Shown here one piece after another: positions 12,450 to 22,754 of a stretch of 64,000 bases of DNA. Both the position numbers and the translations under genes were made by a program. Origin of the DNA: Trema orientale (lineage: Eukaryota > Streptophyta > Magnoliopsida > Rosales > Cannabaceae). The notes below the pieces were generated by a model. The model saw nothing but the letters and a program-made list of their open reading frames with translations, was not told the DNA's origin and did no database searches. Each line of letters starts with the position of its first letter. The first letter of the stretch is position 1. Location: assembly GCA_002914845.1 (NCBI GenBank), contig JXTC01000003.1:2475261-2539260 (forward strand), in the 5' to 3' direction.

Positions 12450-13635
12450 TTTTGTCCCTTGTAGTAAATCTTTCTTAATTCCGTAAGCTTGTTACATGTT
12501 TACATGTATTCCAATGAACAGCTTTAATTGGGTGCTCATGTATTGAACATCATTGTGCCATTGGTTACTGTATTCCTATTTTTGAGCTGATCACCAGATA
12601 ATGGGGCAACTCGGTGGCATTGACAATCAAATTGAAAGTGGAAACTTATCTTTTTAAACTTCATTTCCGATATTAAGAAACCTTATTCCTCCTCTATGCT
12701 CTTCGTCTACATTTTGTGGGAGCGATTGCAGGTCGATATATACATAACTATTCTCCGGAAAACAAGAAGGGGTCTATTCCCCCCTTCAATCATACATACT
12801 ATACCGTCAGTATCTCCCCAGTGGCTAAGAGGTTGTAAGACATCAGCAGGCCAACATTACTGTCTGTACTTTCAGTTGGAATTTGGATTTATTAAAACTT
12901 GGATTTGGGCTATCATTTGTGCACCCCATATCATCTCCCCTAGTGCGTGGGTCACTGCTTTAGCATTTACGTCTCCAGTTCTAAGCAATTTGAGCAAAGA
13001 TATTTTATATGTTAGTTTTAGGGCAAAATTGTCATATTTCATGGGCTTTATGAAATAATTAGAAGAGTATGATCGCACCTTGATTGGCCATATCTATAAT
13101 TAGGATTCATGAAAATATGGAATAACTCATTAATCTTCATACTTTATGTTTATTATGGGCTGATAAAGATTATGAAACTTTGGATATCACACAAAAGGCC
13201 TTTGCTTCTTTTTCTTTTTCCTTTTTTTTTTTAAAGATGTATTCTCTTTAACTTTGTATAATGTAAGCTAATTTAAATAATTAAGAATAATAATTCGTAC
13301 CACAGTAGATATCACATCCCAAGTTTGAGTCACATGTCAAAAAGTAAAAGTTGGATGGATTCCAGTCAAAAAAAAATAAAAGAAAAATAAAAAAGAAGTT
13401 GGATGGATCAAGGGACTCACTCACTTATAGCGATGAGACTTAGGGGGTTTTTTTTTTCGTTTAGTTTTTCCCTCCAAACTATGTGAATTGTGTCAAGTTG
13501 CACCCTAAAATATCATAAGTTTCAATTTTACACCCTAAATCTCAATCCGTCAGTCAAATGGATGGAAAAAATCATGTGAATTAACACCTTAAGCATGTTT
13601 AATTAAGATAGAAATAAAGTTTTTTTTTTTTTAAA
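12450..13635. other. OEP24 3' region and intergenic DNA
   Basis: This should contain the OEP24 3' UTR. A 120-codon open frame at 12696-13058 has no recognisable family and is probably chance. T and A homopolymers occur near 13225, 13450 and 13620. Confidence 0.5.
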
Positions 13636-14010
13636 AGATGAACTACAAAAAGATACTTTGAGATTTGAGTATTTTACAATTTAAATTCTGAAATTTGCAC
13701 TCTGTAAAATAATACACTGCGATGAATTTGTAAAAATTGATATTCTGCACTATTTTTGACCATTTTTGATAACAAAAAAATAATAATATTATATATTAAA
13801 ACTAAATTAGTCCTTATTATTTTGCTTAATTTTGATGGTATTATTATTTTTTACTTATTAAAGCTATTCAAATAGTCAATCCAAGATATTAATTTTCATA
13901 ATTTCTTAATCTCATGCTATTATTTTACAGAGTCTAGACTTTAAAATTTAAATTGTAGAATACTTAGATCTCATGGTGTTAATTTTATTTTTATTTTTTG
14001 TAGTTTACTT
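13636..14010. mobile_element. Inverted-repeat MITE, copy 1 of a family repeated in the window
   Basis: The left edge (AACTACAAAAAGATAC) and the reverse complement of the right edge (AAACTACAAAAAATAAA) match. An inner pair, GAGATTTGAGTATTTTACA against a TTGTAGAATACTTAGATCTC block, folds on itself. The whole segment resembles 17403-17742 along its length, including shared phrases around AATTAGTCCTTATTATT and CAATCCAAGATAT. Superfamily and target duplication are not determined. Confidence 0.65.
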
Positions 14011-14522
14011 AAAAAAATGAAACTCGGTTTTCTTATTTTTTTTTCTCCACAAATCATAACATCCGGTCTCGAGCAATTAACACCCAATAGGTTTCTTTGC
14101 CATCCTACAATAAAACCAACATAAAGACAAAAAGTTCCGTCCAAAATTCTTCTAAATAATAATAATAATAATAAAAAAAGGGAATACAGAGAAAGAAATT
14201 TATTGGGAAATCTGAGATGTACAGCCGATTACGACAGAGTTTCGGCTCCGACTTCAGTGTCGACAAATGGGGCGAAGATCAAGTTCAACTTTCTTCTCTT
14301 TTATTTACACATTCCGTATGGGATTCCTTTTTTTTTTTTTCTTTTATCTATTTCTGGGTTATTTTAAGAACATATTTTTATGAAGAAGGTCGATGCTTAG
14401 CTCAGTGTTGAGGTGAAGTCGGTGTTATAGATGCTTAGCTCGATCTCATTATGTCTTCTTTCGAGTGTAGGATTCTGTTTTTTAAGAAATAATTCGCTAA
14501 AATAGTCTATATAATAGTCTAA
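14011..14522. other. Intergenic DNA with AAT microsatellite
   Basis: A short (AAT)n tract lies at about 14157-14174. A 64-codon ORF at 14217-14411 begins MYSRLRQSFGSDF but matches no family I know and runs into T-rich DNA. No gene is called. Confidence 0.5.
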
Positions 14523-15673
14523 GGCCCCCTTTGGCTCATAGGATTAGGACTGAAATTGGGATAAATAGTCCTAATTCTATGTTTGGGGAAATTTTAGACG
14601 GGATTAAAAGTCCTTTGACTCAAAATAATCCCATGTATACGAGATAAACAATCCCATCCAAACTGGTGGGATTACTCTGGATTATTTCTTCCAAAACCCT
14701 AACTATTCTCTCGTTCACAATCACCCATTCCTCTTGGTCCGACAACCCCCCTTTCCTCGCGCCATCAAAGTCGCGCTGCCGCCGCTTCCTCCCGTCTGGT
14801 GCCACCGTCACGGCGTCGCCTCTTTATCGAGGCTTCGTCGCTCAAACCACCATTTTTCTTGATTATATTTCTTTTCTTAAAAGTTTTTTCTCTGCCGTTG
14901 TTGTCGCTCAAACCACGCCGTCGTCTCTTTATCACGTCGCCGTCACTCAAACCACGTCGTAGCGATGCCGAGTTTGGCAGTAGTAGCAACACCAAGACCA
15001 TTGAGTTGCACCACCACCATGTCTTCCTCTGCTACAAGAATCCACAGGTTTGGCCTCCACAAATCGAGTTGCGGAGTTCGATCGGTTGCCAAGGATCCAC
15101 CGTCTTCTTTCAAACAGAGCAAAAACTTAAAAAAATAAAAAAATAAAAAAAAATAAAAAGACAAAGGTCTTAATAGTAGACATTACAACACAAATAAAAA
15201 GGTATTAAAGAAGATAGGAGATAAGGCCTTGAACTTTTCCCAACACCAGTGAATCAACTCGTGGAAAGCTGATATTGCTTTTCTAGGAACAACGGACAGC
15301 TATTGTATTATTTATGAAAAGAAAATTTTTTGAAAATTTTTAATTTGTGATTTTTCTTTTTCTTTTTACAAATTACATTTCAATATATTTTAAAATTTTG
15401 TACTTCAACTTTCAATTTAAACTCTAGTTTTAATTTCTAATATTTAATTTTTTTTCTTTTAAATTTAGTCCAATCTGATTATGTACTAAACACATTATTT
15501 AATCTACCATAATCTAGCTCAATCCAATCCAATCTATTTAATTTAATCCACTCTTACGTCCTACATGGATTTAATTTGATCATGTACCAAATACATTATT
15601 GAATTTACTATAATCCAACCCAATCCAATCTAATCCATTTAATCCAATCCAATCTTGCATCCTGAATGGGGCC
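14523..15673. mobile_element. PIF/Harbinger-like non-autonomous element (1151 bp)
   Basis: The left end GGCCCCCTTTGGCTCATAGG and the reverse complement of the right end, GGCCCCATTCAGGATGCAAG, form an imperfect inverted repeat. Both are flanked by TAA (14520-14522 and 15674-15676), the TWA target duplication of PIF/Harbinger elements. Subterminal regions carry repeated GGATTA/TAATCC words. The interior includes a GC-richer stretch (14740-15110) with repeated CGTCGTC/CTCAAACCAC motifs and overlapping short ORFs on both strands. None resembles a Harbinger transposase or its MYB-like partner, so the element is non-autonomous. Confidence 0.75.
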
Positions 15674-15935
15674 TAATAGATATGTAGATGGATTAAAAAC
15701 ATCCTTCATTCAATAAAGCTTATATGTGGACATTGATAATCAGCCCAGTTCAACGATTTATATATATAGTTCCCTTCTTATAATTTTTTCCCCTCAGAAT
15801 TTCTTTATGAGTTTTTGGTTTCGATTTTGCTTTTTTTTTTTTTAATCCCATATTTCTCATCTTAATTAAAGCTTCAATCCATCTTCAGAATAAAATAAAG
15901 TGTAAATTAGGCAATACACAGTGATTTTAAAAGAA

Positions 15936-16107
15936 GGGCGCGTCTACAGTAGGGGCGCCCCTACATAGGGCCCTGTCTATTCACCGTTAGATGGGAATCT
16001 GTATATAAATAGATTCTCTACAGATTCTCATTATTCCCCACAGATTCCCATCCAACGATAATTAAGGCATGACCCTACGTAGGGATGCTCCTACCATAGC
16101 CATCCCC
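15936..16107. mobile_element. MULE-type MITE, 172 bp, perfect 9-bp TSD
   Basis: The element is nearly all inverted repeat. The left arm begins GGGCGCGTCTACAGTAGG and the reverse complement of the right arm begins GGGGATGGCTATGGTAGG; both continue through CCCTAC.TAGGG and GATGGGAATCTGT. It is flanked by TTAAAAGAA at 15927-15935 and 16108-16116, an exact 9-bp duplication, the length made by Mutator-like transposases. It encodes nothing. Confidence 0.9.
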
Positions 16108-16210
16108 TTAAAAGAAATTTGAAAGATACAGGAGCTTTTAATTATTTTCCCGTATTACATTTTCAGAAAAATGCCATTTTTTTAAAGTCCTACGCATCAT
16201 TGATTTCACT

Positions 16211-16480
16211 ATGGTCCTCGTCGACGTCGCCCCCATATTTGTTACTGTTTTTGCCTACTTTTGGTCCCTCCTCCTCTCCACTGCTCTCTTCCTCTTTGCC
16301 ATCCTCGTCTTCGGAAAAATATCCCCTTCGGTAGCCAACAAGGCCAGTGAAGGCCTCCTCGATTATGTCACTGCTCAATCCGACGACCACCTCCACCATC
16401 TTCATCACCGCCACCACCAGGTTGAGGCTTTCAAACCCCTTGATGAACACGCTGTTGAAAGCTCCACTAAGTCTGAGTAG
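16211..16480 (+). CDS. Possible small His-rich membrane protein (89 aa)
   Basis: The frame starts at ATG 16211 and encodes 89 residues. Residues about 8-35 form one long hydrophobic segment (FVTVFAYFWSLLLSTALFLF), followed by FGKISPSVANKASEGLLDYV, a histidine-rich stretch (HLHHLHHRHH) and an acidic tail. Third codon positions are C-rich, unlike the AT-rich surroundings, which argues for coding. I recognise no family. There is no evidence of introns or a conserved promoter, and opposite-strand frames are also open. It could be a real small membrane protein, a gene fragment or chance. The 9-bp-TSD MITE ends about 100 bp upstream. Confidence 0.4.
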   Translation: MVLVDVAPIFVTVFAYFWSLLLSTALFLFAILVFGKISPSVANKASEGLLDYVTAQSDDHLHHLHHRHHQVEAFKPLDEHAVESSTKSE

Positions 16481-17402
16481 TAGTAGTGTTAGTACTGGTA
16501 CTAGCTATAGTAGTAACTCATCAAAAAAATAAAAAATGAAAATGTAACTTTCATTTTTTACTATGTCCTTTCTTAAAAAATACAGAAAAAAAAAGAGTAA
16601 AAATCCCACCTTATTAGCTATGAATAAAACTAATGAGTTATGACTTACTAATTTAACAATAATATAATTCTGTACATTCAAATTGTATATAAAAAAAAAC
16701 TTGACTAATATGATATCATATAATTCTACTTTTTTTATTCACTTTCCATCTCAATGTGGTATGATATAGTTGAATTATTAAGATTTTCAATATTTTTTTT
16801 TATTTACTCTCGATCTTAATATGGCATGATATAGTTAAATTATTAAGATTTTCACTGTGTAGGAAAAAAGATCTTGATTTGCGGAAACCCTATATTTTTT
16901 TATTAGTATTTTATCTCAGTGTCTCAATATTAGAGGTGAGTGTGATTATAAATCATGTTAAAACTACGATCACTATGTGGATTGTAATTGTTTTCCTTTT
17001 ATTTTCTTCTGTTTTATTGTTGGAGATTTTCCATGGTTATCACTTACTCTTAGATATAGGATTTCAATGGTCTAAATTTGAAAGATTTTATGCAATCAAA
17101 TATTGATTTTTGTAAAACACCTGTCACAATGTCAATGGGAATAACTAACTTTTGTGGCAGATGGTAATTTTAAAGAACGAATATATGTCTCTTAGCTCTA
17201 AATATATCTTGTCAGACTTTGTGTTTCATTCATTATCATTAGTTGAATACATAGTTTTGTTGACTATTTATTTATTTTATAACAGATTATTTTGTTATTT
17301 GATTATTATATCAAAATGACTAGTGTATTGAACTAGTTATTTGATAAATAAAATTTCAGTTTGTTTAATAATATGACACTATTTAACATTTCTTGTAAAA
17401 AT
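16481..17402. other. AT-rich intergenic DNA
   Basis: No gene is recognised. Around 16740 and 16800 a short phrase (ATATGATATAGTTGAATTATTAAG-like) occurs twice in slightly different form. A 75-codon frame at 16879-17106 is hydrophobic by composition and not convincing. Confidence 0.5.
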
Positions 17403-17742
17403 AAACTATAAAAAAATATCTTGAAGTTTGGGTCATTTACAATTTAAATCATGAAATTTGAATTCTACAAAATAATATATTGAGATTAAGAATTTTTGAA
17501 AATCAATACCATACAATGACTTTTTGCTTAATTTTAGTAACAAAAGGACAATAATATCTTCCATCAAAACTGGATTAATCCGTATTATTCTCTTTAATTT
17601 TGAGAGTATTATCATCTTTTATTTGTTAAAATTGTTCAAAAAGTCAATCTAAGATATCAGTTTTCAGAAATTATTTCAGGTATTATTTTGCAAAATAACT
17701 TTAGAATTTAAATTACAGAACATTTAAATTTGAAAAATCTTT
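17403..17742. mobile_element. Inverted-repeat MITE, copy 2 of the 13.6-kb family
   Basis: It aligns along its length with 13636-14010 in the same orientation: a start like ACTATAAAAAAATATCTTGA, a central GGATTAATCCGTATTATTC block and an end like GAATTTAAATTACAGAAC. Divergence from copy 1 is high, so both are old. Edges are approximate. Confidence 0.6.
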
Positions 17743-17863
17743 TAGTGCTCACCATTCTTTTAATAATAAAAAGTTTGGCGTAAATTGTGCCTCTTAATCA
17801 CAACTGCTTCTTATTTATTATTATTTTTTTTAAGGCTTTTAATTACCAAAATTCTATGAACTC

Positions 17864-18557
17864 AGAATAATTCAGTAAAATTAATCATGAACTCAATTTT
17901 TTAAAGCAAAACCCCTTGAACTCGAAACAATTTAATAAAATTAAGTTTGAACTCAATTTTTTAGAGCAAAACCCCTTGAAATCCCATAATATTAGAGCAA
18001 AACCCCTTGAAGTCCCCTAATATTAGTTTTGTTAGAAAAAAAGAGTGTTTATGTTAGTTTTTTCTTTTATTGTTAAATCCTTATTCTCTTATTTATGGCT
18101 TTCAGATCCTTAATATTATTATTATTTTTTTATTTTTTATTTTCTCCAATTATTTTTTTATTTTTTTAAATAATAATTTCTTTTTATTTCTAATTTTATC
18201 ACTGCTGATTGACAACTTATCCCATTATAATTTTTTCTTGTTTGATTTTTTTTGGAATAAAATATTTTCAATATTAAAAGGAATTAACATAAAATAAAAA
18301 AAATAATATTAAGGACCTAAAAAGCATAAATAAGAGAATAAGGACTTAACAATAAAAAAAAAACTAACATAAACACTATTTTTTTCTAACAAAACTAATA
18401 TTAAGGGACTTTAGGGGGTTTTGCTCTAATATTAGAGGACTTCAGGGAGTTTTGTTCTAAAAAATTAAATTCAAAGTTAATTTTATTAAATTGTTTCGAG
18501 TTCAGTAGCTTTTGCTCTAAAAAATTGGGTTCAAGATTAATTTTACTGAATTATTCT
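17864..18557. repeat. Long foldback element (two arms of about 257 bp)
   Basis: The left arm (17864 to about 18120) and right arm (about 18300 to 18557) are inverted copies. The outer match is AGAATAATTCAGTAAAATTA and the inner match is TCCTTATTCTCTTATTTATG. Inside each arm the phrase AGAGCAAAACCCC (or its complement) recurs. The loop of about 180 bp is T-rich. No coding sequence is present. Its right end lies about 350 bp upstream of the Claspin-like start codon. The transposon class is not resolved. Confidence 0.85.
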
Positions 18558-18670
18558 AAAAGAAGTTTTAGTAATAAAAAGTCCGTTTTTAAAAAATAAA
18601 AACCTCATAACCACAAATTGGCGATCTCCCTGGTGGGTCCGTTCCGCCGTCTACCAGTGTTACAGGTGAT

Positions 18671-18753
18671 TTTGGCGGTAGGAGCACAATTCCCAAAAAA
18701 GGCCAAAAAAAGGAGAAGCGATTTTCCCTCTAAATTTTCAATTTATTTGGCGC
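18671..18753 (+). promoter_or_regulatory. Pair of E2F-like sites upstream of the Claspin-like gene
   Basis: TTTGGCGG at 18671-18678 and TTTGGCGC at 18746-18753 both fit the plant E2F consensus WTTSSCSS. They lie about 233 and 158 bp upstream of the start codon. S-phase genes are commonly E2F-controlled, so sites here fit the predicted function. Motif matches alone do not prove binding. Confidence 0.5.
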
Positions 18754-18826
18754 CTAAACCCATTCTGTGCCCTTTCCCTTTTCACATTTCGTCTTCAGAA
18801 AAAAAAAACGAAAACTCTGAACGCGA

Positions 18827-18853
<27 letters not shown>
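18827..18853 (+). repeat. (TC)n tract in putative 5' leader
   Basis: A 27-bp TC dinucleotide run lies about 50 bp before the Claspin-like start codon. Such pyrimidine tracts are common in plant 5' UTRs and core promoters. Confidence 0.85.
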
Positions 18854-18857
<4 letters not shown>

Positions 18858-18903
18858 CACTCTTGACCCTCCACCAATTACAGCTAGAGAAATCGTCTCA
18901 ACA

Positions 18904-21900
18904 ATGGAAAGCGATGACGACGTTTTGCGATTTTCATCTCCAGAGGGAGCTTCTCCTCCAGTCCCTCCAAGAAAGCTGAAGCGTTTGAAGAAAGCAGTGG
19001 GGGTTTCCTCCCAAGATCTCCAACTCAAACAGTCTGAGGATGGTACTTTAATGGCCGAAGCGAGTTCCTCCAAATTCGAAACCCTAGAATTCGAGGGATC
19101 GGGCGAGCTGTTGTCCTCTAGCTCAGGATCGGAGGAGTTTGACAGGGGAAGTGGTTTGAATTCTGGGTTTAGTGGTTTGGGTAGCGAGGAGGATGGTTTG
19201 GGGGTTAAGAGGGCTCTGGATTTTGGGAATTTTGTCGAGGGATCTGGTGAAGATCGAACCGCGGAGGTTGGAGAGGAAAGTGTCGACGTGTCCATAGAGG
19301 AAATGAAGAAGAAACGGCCTAGTTCTGATTTTATTGAGGAAGAGAAAGAGAAAGAGAAAGAGAAGAAGAAGAAGAGGAAAAAGAGGGTTGAGGGTGGTGG
19401 TGATGAGAAGACCAAAGAAACCTCTTCTAATAAACGGAGGTCGGAGAAGGTTTGTCTGTGCATTTCGAATTATGGGTTTTATTTGTGATGGGGTTACCTC
19501 TTTTTCTTATTTTTATGCTTCTGTGAGTTTGCAGGAAAGAAGAGATAATCTGAAGCAACTCCACGCTGAATCTCAGAGGCTGTTGCGAGGTATGAACTCT
19601 AAGTGTAGCATAATTCTAGTTAGTATATAACCCTCGAGACTTTTTAGTAAGCTATTTATTTTAATGCATATACTCACTTGAGAATTGTATTCTTTTCTTG
19701 GTTAGAAACTAGAGATGCAACATTTAAACCTGCACCACTTGTTCAAAAGCCTATATCATCAGTTTTGGAGAAGATTCGACAACGAAAGTTGGAGATTGCA
19801 AAAAAGTGAGCTTTCCATATTTGAATATGAAGTTTTAAGTGTCATTTGTTTATATCTAGATGGTAAAGTAGCTCATGGTTTTATCATTTTTGGGTTGGTG
19901 ACAGGTCTGCCCTTACAAAAGGTATATCTTTCATTGATGATAGTGATGATTTCCCGAGAGAGGTTTTTGTTCACCAAGATACAGAAGGTACCCGTGTAAA
20001 TGATAGAGAAGAAAATAGAGTTCCAGCAACTTCAAATGAGGAGAAAATTGCAAGTGGGACTGAAGCAGAGGGTAGCATTGATGGGATGTGTACGGATGAA
20101 TCCAATGATAGCATAGTACACAGCTCTGGAAACATTCCTCAGATGGTGAGTTTCTTTTCTGACATACAAAATGGTGAATTAAAAGACATTCTTGACTGAT
20201 ATTATTTAGTGGATGGAAGAAACAATAAGCTTTTCGTTCTGGCTATTTTAACTTGTGTTTCTTGGATTCTGGATACAGGTTATGAATGAGGGATCCAAGC
20301 CATCATTTCGTGCTCCTATTGATGATACTCAGGTTTTCCTTCCCTCTCTTATTATAATAGCTTGAAAAGGTTTTTCCAATCCAGTTATCTGCAAATTACA
20401 ACTAATTACTTGTTATTTGAATATTGTAGGATTTGTTTTCTGATTCCCAGTCAAGTGACTCTAAAAATGAGATGCCAAGCAGTCCTTTGGAAGAGGTTTT
20501 TGCGCCATCGGTACTTGCTATGAACTTACAGCTTGACTCTGCACCTCCCGATGATATGTAAGTGTTCATAATTTTCTCTTATGCTCGGAATTTCAAAGTG
20601 TCTCTTTTACTCCTATTCAGCTTTTTTTCTATCCATGCATTATATACAATTGGTCAACTTCCCCTTCCGACCAATTGAATCATCTACTTCCAAACTAATT
20701 TTGGTTCTTAGCCATGGAATGAAATTAGATTATTCAATATATTTGTCATTGTTTGGATATGTGGAATGTGGATAGCCATTATCACTAGTGCATTGACCTC
20801 ATTTAATAAGCAAAAAATCACAAATTTGTATACTTTTATTTGCTAACTTAACACAGCTCTTGGAATATGGTTTCTCTTGAACAGTAATTCTTTGAGATAA
20901 ATCTATTTGTGATTTCTATTTGTAGTTCTTCTGATGAGGAGGACAATGACAAAGAGAATATTGATCCTGGTCCATCTGGGTCAGCTGACTTGGCTTCATC
21001 TCCAATTGGTGATCCTGTCAAAGCTTTTGTTGATGAGGAAGCTGAAGAAGAGGATGACAGTGACAATGACCTGTTACGATTTAATGATAATGATGAAGAT
21101 GAGGATGATGAAGATCTTGAGGAGCTTAAAGATATGATAGCAACGGGATATGAAGAAAAGCCAATCGATAGTGAAAGGCGTAATGAACTTCATCAGAAGT
21201 GGCTGGAGCAACAGGATGCAGCTGGAACAGAAAATCTTCTGCAGAAGCTGAACTATGGTTCAAAACTTAGAGAACCAACTTTAATCGAAGAGAAAGAAGA
21301 CATAGAAGGTGAGGAAGATGAAGAGTTTGGTGATGAAGCATCAGAAGAGTTGGCTCCAACAAATCTTGTGAAGATGAATTTAAAGAAAGTAAAGCAAATG
21401 ATTCCTCAGATGTTTACAGACAACAATGATGCATACTTGTCTGATGATGAGGAAACAGAAAAGAGGCTCGCTAAACAGTGCTTGCTTGAGAAAGCTGTGA
21501 GTTATTTGGATGTTTATTGGATGGGAAGTTTTCCATGCATTCTTGGAACTTTCTTTTTCATTATTGCCATCATGCTTTGGATTCAGTTGGTTCTTTTTTT
21601 TTTATTTTATTTATTATTTTTATTTTTATATAGTTGTGCATTCTGCATGTTGACGCACTGAATGGTAACAGTTCGGTTAAAAAGACTGAAAATAGATTGT
21701 GTGAAACAGGATGAGCAGGTTACTTTCTTGTCACCAGCGGAGGACGAAAGTTCCAGAGAAGTTTTTGGTCTTATAAAGAAGCTGAATCTTGTGCCTGACA
21801 CTAAGAAGAGAGCCAAAACACATAGTGAGATATTTGATCTGTAGAAAAAAGATCTTCATTGTTTCCCCAAGTCTGCTGAATTTATTTTTCTGCCATATCT

Positions 21901-22754
21901 TATTGTAATTGTTTGTTTTGCAGCCTATTTTGATTTGTCACACGTGGGAGTAAACAGAAACATTTCATCAAAGGTACAAGCTCTGAGAGGGGAGTCTATC
22001 TATCATAATTAGTTTTTCCCTTTTGTGCTTAACTAGAAACCTGACTGGCATTAACTCCTGTGTATAAGTTGACAAAAGAATATCCATCTTAGAATTTGGA
22101 CAGAGCCAAAACCGCTTAGTAATCATTGATAATAGTGAAGTTAACGTGTCAGATGCTGTTAATCGTAACACTGCCATTGCTTGTTGCAGTCATCTTTCCT
22201 CGGCCGGGGATCGAGTCATTTGCCATCATACAAGAGGCAAGGATCAACAGCAGCTCGTTCTTTTATCTTTGAACGAGACGATAGCAATAGTAGGAGCACG
22301 ATAACAGCGTCGGAGGATTCGTCCGAAATGGTAAGATTTGTTCCAAGAAAAAAAAAAAGGAAACCTATGGTCGCTTATGTTGATACCATAATTATATGTC
22401 TAGTCTCTATGCGTATTACATGTTTGTCTTAGTATTGTATTACATCACCTACTGTCAATTCGAGGTCATAACGTAGCCTTTACTGGTTCTAATTTGATAT
22501 ATGACATACAGATTCGGAGAGATAATCGACCAAGGGTAGCTTCAGTCAAGTTTAGTAACTCACAGATAAGGACTACCCAGACCTCATCACCTGTAATGGA
22601 GCCAGATACTTCTTTGTTGGATATACTAAAGCGAACGTCTGTGACATCAAAGCGTTGCACATTGGATAGTGTGGTCACCCAAACTGAATCTATGCTAGCT
22701 TCATTCAAATTGGCGAAGAAACCGGTCAAGACAAATGAAGATCGTAATTTATAG
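18904..22754 (+). CDS. Claspin/Mrc1-like replication checkpoint protein
   Basis: Claspin/Mrc1 proteins travel with the replication fork and help relay checkpoint signals. Eleven exons join in phase: 18904-19449, 19535-19589, 19706-19805, 19905-20145, 20279-20332, 20430-20557, 20926-21496, 21710-21824, 21924-21973, 22190-22330 and 22512-22754, giving 747 residues. The N-terminal 180 residues are acidic and Ser-rich, ending in a Lys/Glu stretch with likely nuclear signals (KKKKRKKR). Exon 7 (residues about 375-565) is very acidic and holds DLEELKDMIATGYEEK...RRNELHQKWLEQQ, which I read as the MRC1-like domain. The C-terminus has SLLDILKRTS and QTESMLASFKLAKK, a possible degenerate PCNA-binding motif. 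The family call rests on motif memory without a database search. Two E2F-like sites and a (TC)n tract lie upstream. Confidence 0.8.

Noticed and set aside
12696..13058. 120-codon ORF downstream of OEP24
   Set aside because: No family, codon pattern or conserved motif; opposite-strand frame is also open.
14666..15146. Overlapping ORFs of 98 and 115 codons plus antisense ORFs
   Set aside because: They lie inside the Harbinger-like element and arise from short GC-rich repeats; no transposase motifs.
18795..19463. 222-codon antisense ORF opposite Claspin-like exon 1
   Set aside because: It is the shadow of the Ser/Glu-rich coding frame, giving Ser/Phe-rich low complexity.
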